Shown: positions 7,201 through 11,821 of the stretch, piece after piece | Numbering within the stretch: the first letter of the stretch is position 1 | Layout: each line of letters begins with the position of its first letter | Program-made: the position numbers and the translations under genes | Notes under the pieces: generated by a model | The model's database searches: none | Told to the model about the DNA's origin: nothing | What the model saw: the letters and a program-made list of their open reading frames with translations, nothing else | NCBI GenBank assembly: GCA_964520785.1 | Contig: CAZFQG010000197.1 | Coordinates: 1 to 11,821, forward strand | Direction of reading: 5' to 3' | DNA length: 11,821 nucleotides | From: CAZFQG01 sp964520785 | Lineage (GTDB): Bacteria; Planctomycetota; Planctomycetia; Pirellulales; Thermoguttaceae

Positions 7201-7736
7201 CTTCCGACCACGAAGTACTTTCCTACTTGCTCTATCCGCAAGTATTTCTGGACTTCGCCAGGCACCGGGAGAAGTTCAGCGACACTTCGATGATTCCCAC
7301 TCCCGCCTTCTTCTATGGTTTTCAGGGCGGTGAGGAGATCACCATCGAGGTCGAACCGGGGAAATCGCTGATCGTGAGTTACCTCACCTCGAGTGACCTG
7401 CACGAGGACGGCACGCGGACCGTGTTCTTCGAACTCAACGGCCAGCCGCAATCGGTGCGGGTGGCCGACCACGCGGTCGAGGGTGATCTGCACGTCCATC
7501 CCAAGGCGGAGCCCGACAATCCTCATCATGTGGCCGCGTCCATGCCCGGCAAAGTCAGCCGGGTCAATGTCCGCAAGGGAGACGAAGTGAAGCAAGGGCA
7601 GGGACTTTTGTCGCTCGAGGCGATGAAGATGGAGGCGGCCGTTTACGCCCCGCGGGATGCGACCGTTGCCGACGTACTGGTCCAAACCGGAAGCGTCGTC
7701 GCCGCCGGTGATCTGCTTGTCGTGCTGGAAGGTTAG
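4283..7736 (+). CDS. pyc: Pyruvate carboxylase, with one +1 frameshift at 5022-5024
   Basis: This biotin enzyme converts pyruvate, bicarbonate and ATP to oxaloacetate in the cytoplasm, refilling the TCA cycle. Joined across the frameshift it has 1150 aa, the normal single-chain length. The biotin carboxylase domain (1-450) shows KLLVANRSEIAIR, the glycine-rich KASFGGGGRGMR, ERDCSVQRRHQKVVEVAP and IEVNPRVQVEHTVTE. The carboxyltransferase domain has TDTTMRDAHQS (537-547), carboxylated-lysine candidate K713 in IKDMAGLCKP, and metal ligands HTHD (742-745). The C-terminal carrier domain has EAMKME with biotin acceptor K1115, 35 residues from the end. The reading frame breaks at ATT TGA T: removing one T of 5022-5024 restores VAPSI-DLPYPLRK. 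The break is inside the ATP-grasp domain, so it is not the natural two-subunit split; without repair neither piece would carboxylate. The start overlaps the upstream gene by ATGA, and birA follows. Confidence 0.9.
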
Positions 7737-7745
7737 GATTTGGCG

Positions 7746-8546
7746 ATGCCCGAGGATTCTGGCAGACTATACGACTGGCAAAGTCTGGCGGATCGGGTCC
7801 GGCCGCTGAGGCTGCACCACACTCGCGCGACGACCAGCACGAGCGACTGGGCCAAGCGGGAGGCGGAATCGGGGGCAGCGCGGGCTCCGGCAGTGTTTCT
7901 TGCCGAGTCGCAATCGTCCGGTAGGGGCCGTGGAACCAATACCTGGTGGTCCCCCCACGGCAACGTCGCCGCCACCTTCGTCATGGCCCAGAATACGCAC
8001 ATCGCATTCGGCTTGATGCCCTTACTGGCCGGGCTGGCCGTTCGGCGCGCGCTCGCGCGGCTCACCGCCCGCCAAGAAATCGACCTGAAATGGCCGAATG
8101 ATCTCGTCGCCGACGGGCGCAAGGCGGCCGGCCTGCTCTGCGAGCGTTTGCGGCAAGTTGACCTGATCGGGGTGGGAGCCAACGTCAACGCCGGCGGCAC
8201 GGAGGCGCCCGCCGAGCTTCGAGAGCGAATCGTCTCGCTGCGGGAGTTAACCGGCCGGGTGTGGGACCTCACCGAGGTCGTGTGCGAGATCAGCCGGGAA
8301 ATGTACCGGGTGTTTTCCCTGGAATCCGATATCGCCGTCCGCGGGATGCTCGAGGAATACTCGCGACATCATTGGCCGACCGGCAAGATGATCGAAGTGA
8401 TCGATACCGATCGACTGCCACGGGTCGCGGGCCGTTGCGGCGGCGTTGATTCTCAGGGCCGGCTGATCGTGAAGACGGGACAACAGACCCATTCACTGCT
8501 CACCGGAAGCATCGTATCGGTGACTCCCGCGACGGATTCGGCATAA
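7746..8546 (+). CDS. birA: Biotin--[acetyl-CoA/pyruvate carboxylase] ligase, monofunctional
   Basis: This enzyme makes biotinyl-AMP and transfers biotin to the carrier lysine of biotin enzymes; here the likely partner is the pyruvate carboxylase ending 9 nt upstream. The 266-aa protein shows the biotin/ATP loop GRGRGTNTWWSPHGN (59-73), KWPNDL (115-120) with catalytic-type lysine K115, GRKAAGLL (124-131) and IGVGANVN (141-148). The small C-terminal domain ends with a KTGQQTHSLLTGSIV stretch. There is no N-terminal helix-turn-helix, so it should not act as the biotin-operon repressor that E. coli BirA is. ATG 7746 is chosen over TTG 7740 because AGGA at 7735-7738 gives a proper 7-nt spacing. 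It is almost certainly co-transcribed with pyc. All recognised motifs are intact. Confidence 0.92.
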   Translation: MPEDSGRLYDWQSLADRVRPLRLHHTRATTSTSDWAKREAESGAARAPAVFLAESQSSGRGRGTNTWWSPHGNVAATFVMAQNTHIAFGLMPLLAGLAVRRALARLTARQEIDLKWPNDLVADGRKAAGLLCERLRQVDLIGVGANVNAGGTEAPAELRERIVSLRELTGRVWDLTEVVCEISREMYRVFSLESDIAVRGMLEEYSRHHWPTGKMIEVIDTDRLPRVAGRCGGVDSQGRLIVKTGQQTHSLLTGSIVSVTPATDSA

Positions 8547-8878
8547 GTATCCGTGAAAGGACAACGTGACCAATTTGGCCCAAATGGCCGTTTTTGGTCG
8601 TTTCGAGGACCTCACCCTGCTTCCGTTGTCCAAGGATGTACGTCAATTGAACCCGCCGTCGTGGAGTGTGGCAAACCGCGGTCCATGGTGAATGAGAAAC
8701 TGACGCGCCGCCGGACCGGTTTGTATCGGTTGCCGTTAGCTTGGAACTTGATGGCTTCGCGGAGGGGGGCGTATGGATCGGCGGACGAATTGGGGAGAAG
8801 TGAAAGAGCATGGAGATTCGGAAGAGGCCCCAAACCGGCAAACGAGATGGGCGTCCGAATCTATTCACCTCTCCTCCT
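8547..8878. other. Intergenic stretch between convergent birA and ABC-F genes
   Basis: No supported gene lies in these 332 bases. Short open frames exist on both strands but match nothing I know. A weak terminator candidate for birA lies at 8577-8595: GGCC/GGCC around CAAAT, then GTTTTT, enclosed by GACCAA (8568-8573) and TTGGTC (8594-8599). No clear terminator for the minus-strand gene is visible. Confidence 0.4.
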
Positions 8879-10795
8879 TCATCTCTGACCCGTCTTCCGC
8901 TCCAAGCACTCCCACCGGGCATACGCCCCGTCCAACTCGGCCTGCAGGGCCTGAGCCTGTTGAACCGCCTTGTCGGCCGCGGCGCGGTCCTCTTGGAAAA
9001 AACCGGGCCGGGCCATCGCCTCGTGGAGGGCCGCGATCCCCGCCTCCAGCGATTCGATCCGCTCGGGGAGCGTCTTCAGCTCCAGTTGCTCGCCGTACTT
9101 CAGCTTCGAAGCGGCCGCCGGAGGCTTGGTTGCCTTACCGGAGCGGGCGTCCGTCTTCACCGGCTTCGCATCCGTCGCTTTGCCGACCGGTTCCAGGGAG
9201 GCGCCCCTTTGCACGAGCCAGTCGTCGTAGCCGCCGGCGTATTCCTTCACGACGCCCGGGCCCTCGAAGACAATCGTGCTGGTGACCACATTGTTGAGGA
9301 ATGCCCGATCGTGGCTGACGAGGAGGAGGGTGCCGGTGTATTCGCTGAGCTGTTCTTCCAGCAGTTCGAGCGTTTCCAGGTCGAGGTCGTTCGTCGGTTC
9401 GTCCATGACGAGGACGTTCGACGGCTTCGTGAAGAGCCGCGCCAGAAGGAGCCGGTTCCGCTCGCCGCCGGAGAGGAACTTCACCGGCGACTTCGTCTGT
9501 TCCGGCGTGAAGAGAAAATCCCGGAGGTAGCCGATGACGTGCTTGCGGCCACCGCCGGCCGAGATCGTCTCGCCGCCGTCGGCGACGTTTTCCAGGACCG
9601 TCGCCTCTTCGTCAAGCTGGGCGTGGAGCTGGTCGAAATAGGCGACTTCCAGATTTGTCCCGTGGCGGATCGCTCCTTCGTGCGGCTCCAACTCTCCCAA
9701 CAGCAGCCGCAAAAGGGTCGTCTTGCCGCACCCGTTGGGGCCGATGACGCCGACGCGGTCCCCCCGCATGATCCGCGTGGAGAAACCGTCGACGATGGGG
9801 CGGTCTTCGTACGCGAACGCAAGGTTCTCCGCCTTGATGACGAGCCGGCCGGAGATTTGGGCCTCCTGAATCTCGGCGCGGACCTTCCCGGTCGCGTCGC
9901 GCCGCGCGAGGCGCTCTTCGCGCATTTGCTTTAGCGCCCTCACGCGGCCTTCGTTCCGGGTCCGCCGCGCGAGAATCCCCTTGCGGATCCACGCTTCCTC
10001 CTCGGCGAGCCGTTTGTCGAAGAGCGCGTTCTGCTTTTCCTCCGCCTCCAGCGCCGCCTGTTTGCGGACGAGGTAGGTCTCGTAGTCGTACTCGTACGAG
10101 GCGAGGCGGCCCCGGTCGAGGTCGATAATCCGCGTCGCCAGCCGCTGCAGGAAGACCCGGTCGTGCGTAACGAAAAGGAGGGCGCCCGAGTAGTTGGCCA
10201 GAAACGTCTCCAGCCAGTCGATCGCCCGGATGTCCAGGTGGTTCGTCGGCTCGTCCAAGAGCAACAGATTCGGCCGCGAGGCGAGCGCCGTCGCCAGAAG
10301 AACGCGGCGCTTCATTCCGGCGGAAAGCCCCGCGACCGGCACGTCCGCCTCCAGGCCGACGTCGGCGACCGCCCTTTCGGCGTTTTCATTCAGCCGCCAT
10401 GCGTCGTGGGCGTCGATTTCCGCCTGCACCCGCGCATATTCCGCCTGCACGGCCGGCGTTGGCGACTGAGCCAGCAGGTGGGCCAGCTCGTGGTGGCGGC
10501 GGAGCAGGTCCGCCTCCTTCCCCATGCCGCCGGCGACGACGTCGAAGACGGTCCCTTCGAAATCGGCCGGGACCTGCTGATCCAGGTAAGCCGTCCGCAG
10601 GCCGTCCGCCCGAATCACTTCGCCGTGGTCCGGTTCGATCAATCCGGCCAATATCCGCAAGAGCGTCGTCTTGCCGGAACCGTTCCGGCCGAGCAACCCC
10701 ACGCGCTCTCCCGGCTCGATCCGCATCGAAACGTTATCCAGCAGGGATGGACCGCGGAAACCGATGGTAACGTCGCAGAAGCGAACCAGGGACAT
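8879..10795 (-). CDS. uup: ABC-F family ATPase, Uup-like
   Basis: This is a soluble tandem-ATPase protein of 638 aa, nearly the length of E. coli Uup (635), with no membrane segments. ABC-F proteins act on the ribosome or, for Uup, in translation and in handling branched DNA intermediates. First cassette: Walker A GRNGSGKT (36-43), signature LSAGMKRR (157-164), Walker B LLLLDEPTNHLD (177-188). Second cassette: GPNGCGKT (352-359), LSGGERNR (441-448), VLVMDEPTNDLD (461-472). The interdomain linker has the Uup-typical WIRKGILARRTRNEGRVRALKQMREE (269-294). A lysine-rich spacer and a C-terminal coiled-coil domain (about 566-632), rich in E, A and L and ending in AYARWECLE, mark the Uup type. ATG 10795 (MSLVRF) is preferred over an upstream ATG at 10843, because the family begins here; neither has a good Shine-Dalgarno. 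The first signature has A for the usual second G. It is divergent from ybaK. Confidence 0.92.
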   Translation of the reverse strand: MSLVRFCDVTIGFRGPSLLDNVSMRIEPGERVGLLGRNGSGKTTLLRILAGLIEPDHGEVIRADGLRTAYLDQQVPADFEGTVFDVVAGGMGKEADLLRRHHELAHLLAQSPTPAVQAEYARVQAEIDAHDAWRLNENAERAVADVGLEADVPVAGLSAGMKRRVLLATALASRPNLLLLDEPTNHLDIRAIDWLETFLANYSGALLFVTHDRVFLQRLATRIIDLDRGRLASYEYDYETYLVRKQAALEAEEKQNALFDKRLAEEEAWIRKGILARRTRNEGRVRALKQMREERLARRDATGKVRAEIQEAQISGRLVIKAENLAFAYEDRPIVDGFSTRIMRGDRVGVIGPNGCGKTTLLRLLLGELEPHEGAIRHGTNLEVAYFDQLHAQLDEEATVLENVADGGETISAGGGRKHVIGYLRDFLFTPEQTKSPVKFLSGGERNRLLLARLFTKPSNVLVMDEPTNDLDLETLELLEEQLSEYTGTLLLVSHDRAFLNNVVTSTIVFEGPGVVKEYAGGYDDWLVQRGASLEPVGKATDAKPVKTDARSGKATKPPAAASKLKYGEQLELKTLPERIESLEAGIAALHEAMARPGFFQEDRAAADKAVQQAQALQAELDGAYARWECLERKTGQR

Positions 10796-10996
10796 AAGAA
10801 CAAAGGGTAGGGTATGAGGGAAAGCAAAATGGAATACTGCCATCGTTGGCCAGGAAAATCAAGGAAAATCCCGGGAGATTGCGACAAATTTCCGGCTTCC
10901 AATTCCATGATTTTACCCGATTCCCTCAAAAGCCGGAATACCCCCAATTTCAGTGGGGTCCCCGAATCGCAAATAGCCCCCGGCGGCCGGTTTCGT

Positions 10997-11002
10997 TACA
11001 AT
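10997..11002 (+). promoter_or_regulatory. -10 element placed for a leaderless ybaK transcript
   Basis: TACAAT lies 6 nt before the ATG at 11009, so transcription would start at or next to the start codon. There is no Shine-Dalgarno sequence in the bases before that ATG and no clear -35. The rest of the 213-nt divergent gap holds a tandem AGGAAAATC(A/C) pair near 10852-10870 and no strong minus-strand promoter. Confidence 0.45.
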
Positions 11003-11008
11003 ACAACC

Positions 11009-11503
11009 ATGAGCAAGAAGGACAAATACCCCGTCACTGCGGCCATCCGCCTGCTGAAATCGCGCGGAATTCCCTTCGAGGTCCTCCCCTACAAATACGT
11101 CGAACGCGGGGGGACGAAATCTTCGTCCGAGCAACTCGGCGTCGACGAGCATCTCATGGTGAAAACGCTCATTATGGAGACCGATACCGGCGATCCACTC
11201 ATCGTCCTGATGCATGGGGACAAGGAAGTCTCCACGAAGAACCTCGCCAGGGAAATCGGCGCGAAATCGGTCCGCCCCTGCGATCCGGCCGTCGCGGACA
11301 AGCACAGCGGTTACTTCGTCGGCGGAACAAGCCCTTTCGGTACCCGCCGCGCCATGCCGGTCTACGCCGAGGCAACCATCTTCGACCTCGACGAGGTTTT
11401 TCTCAACGCGGGCCACCGCGGCTTGATGCTCAGGATGAGGGCGGCCGATATCGAGAAGGCGCTCGAAGTGACCCGGGTCGAGGTGGGGATTGGCACGGGG
11501 TAA
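11009..11503 (+). CDS. ybaK: YbaK/EbsC-family aminoacyl-tRNA deacylase
   Basis: This is a 164-aa single-domain cytoplasmic enzyme of the YbaK/ProX superfamily, which hydrolyses misacylated tRNAs, classically Cys-tRNA(Pro). It shows an N-terminal AIRLLKSRGIPFEVLPYKY, the conserved lysine K52 in MVKTLIM, a DKEVSTKNLAREIGAK helix (71-86), and the hallmark GYFVGGTSPFGTRRAMPVY (101-119). The open frame continues upstream to 10814, but homology begins at MSKKDKYPV and the upstream codons do not look coding. The exact tRNA specificity cannot be told from sequence. It probably has its own promoter and lies opposite the Uup-like gene; both are linked to translation quality. Confidence 0.88.
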   Translation: MSKKDKYPVTAAIRLLKSRGIPFEVLPYKYVERGGTKSSSEQLGVDEHLMVKTLIMETDTGDPLIVLMHGDKEVSTKNLAREIGAKSVRPCDPAVADKHSGYFVGGTSPFGTRRAMPVYAEATIFDLDEVFLNAGHRGLMLRMRAADIEKALEVTRVEVGIGTG

Positions 11504-11579
11504 TTCTTCCGTTGCCCGCCGCGATTCAATCCCGGCTTATTCTCCCCCTTCCCGTGGCGGTCCGTCGAACCAGCATTTC

Positions 11580-11607
11580 TTGCCCCGTTCGTCCCCCGAC
11601 CTATAAT
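11580..11607 (+). promoter_or_regulatory. Promoter candidate for the secreted-protein gene
   Basis: A perfect TATAAT (11602-11607) is preceded at 16 nt by TTGCCC (11580-11585). Transcription would begin near 11614, inside the tandem repeat, with a leader of about 55 nt before the GTG at 11668. No clear terminator for ybaK is seen in 11504-11579. Confidence 0.55.
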
Positions 11608-11608
11608 T

Positions 11609-11638
11609 CCCTATCGTACCCTATCGTACCCTATCGTA
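11609..11638 (+). repeat. Tandem repeat, CCCTATCGTA x3
   Basis: Three exact 10-nt units follow directly after the -10 hexamer, with a further CCC starting a fourth. Period 10 is close to one helical turn, so repeated sites would face the same side of the DNA. It may be a binding site for a regulator, or a slippage-prone tract. Confidence 0.9.
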
Positions 11639-11667
11639 CCCGATTCAGTCACGCCGGAAGCCCAATC

Positions 11668-11821
11668 GTGGCCGCAAGGAAACCAACGACACGTCCGCGA
11701 AGCAGCGTCTCCCTCTTTCTTCTGGTGGTTCTCGTTCTCTTGTTGTCTGGACCACGAGACGCCGCGGCCGATCCGCTCACCGGATCGGCCGACTCCGCAC
11801 TGCTGGAATCGAACGGTGGGT
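11668..11821 (+). CDS. Secreted protein of unknown function, N-terminal part
   Basis: A GTG start is supported by GGAAG 7 nt upstream; no ATG is available in this frame. Only 51 codons are inside the window. They encode a classical Sec signal peptide: basic start (AARKPTTRPRSS), hydrophobic core VSLFLLVVLVLLLSG (14-28) and a likely cleavage after A34 in DAAA-DP. The product is therefore exported, but the mature part seen here (about 17 residues) has no recognisable motif. It has its own promoter and a repeat-containing leader. Confidence 0.7.
   Translation, partial: MAARKPTTRPRSSVSLFLLVVLVLLLSGPRDAAADPLTGSADSALLESNGG

Noticed and set aside
4283..7736. Natural two-subunit pyruvate carboxylase (separate carboxylase and transferase/carrier subunits)
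   Set aside because: The break lies inside the ATP-grasp region of the biotin carboxylase domain, not between domains, and the second part lacks a proper start.
8500..8922. Possible small genes between birA and the ABC-F gene on either strand
   Set aside because: The products of up to 111 and 140 codons have low-complexity, arginine- and serine-rich composition and no ribosome binding site.

Overview
The window looks like chromosomal DNA from a GC-rich, non-model Gram-negative bacterium. Planctomycetota or a related phylum is my best guess, from gene style, a consensus-like sigma-54 site and a Uup-type ABC-F protein, but no marker gene proves it. Layout: about 0.93 kb of non-coding repeats (1-930), asnB (1054-2952, +), a kinase-like gene plus pyruvate carboxylase plus biotin ligase unit (3279-8546, +), an ABC-F ATPase gene (8879-10795, -), a divergent YbaK-type deacylase (11009-11503, +), and the first 51 codons of a secreted protein (from 11668, +).

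The left region is the most unusual part. It holds four near-identical copies (A-D) of an ~80-nt element plus one diverged relative. Each complete copy (B, C, D) can fold with a 12-bp or nearly 12-bp closing stem, and the pairs covary between copies (U-A, U.G, C-G; A-U, G-C). An inner stem TTCTCT/AGAGAA and a long C/A-rich loop follow. A 27-nt loop block is identical in all four copies and contains ACCTCCTTTC, the anti-Shine-Dalgarno end of bacterial 16S rRNA. Two copies share a TACAATTGAATA box just upstream, strong hairpin/T-tract terminators lie between units, and a near-perfect sigma-54 site lies before copy D. I read this as a tandem array of small RNA genes of a family I do not recognise.

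The central block is a biochemical unit. Pyruvate carboxylase (1150 aa after repair of one frameshift) carries a biotin-accepting lysine, and the biotin protein ligase that would modify it starts 9 nt after the pyc stop. A kinase-like protein overlaps the pyc start by ATGA. A strong sigma-70-type promoter (TTGACA-17-TAGACT) precedes the unit. Both leading genes are interrupted: the kinase-like gene by an in-frame TAA and pyc by one extra T. These may be sequence errors, real decay, or less likely recoding.

The right part holds a translation-linked Uup/ABC-F ATPase diverging from a YbaK/EbsC aminoacyl-tRNA deacylase that appears leaderless. The last gene has a clear signal peptide, a TATAAT promoter and a 3x10-nt tandem repeat in its leader.
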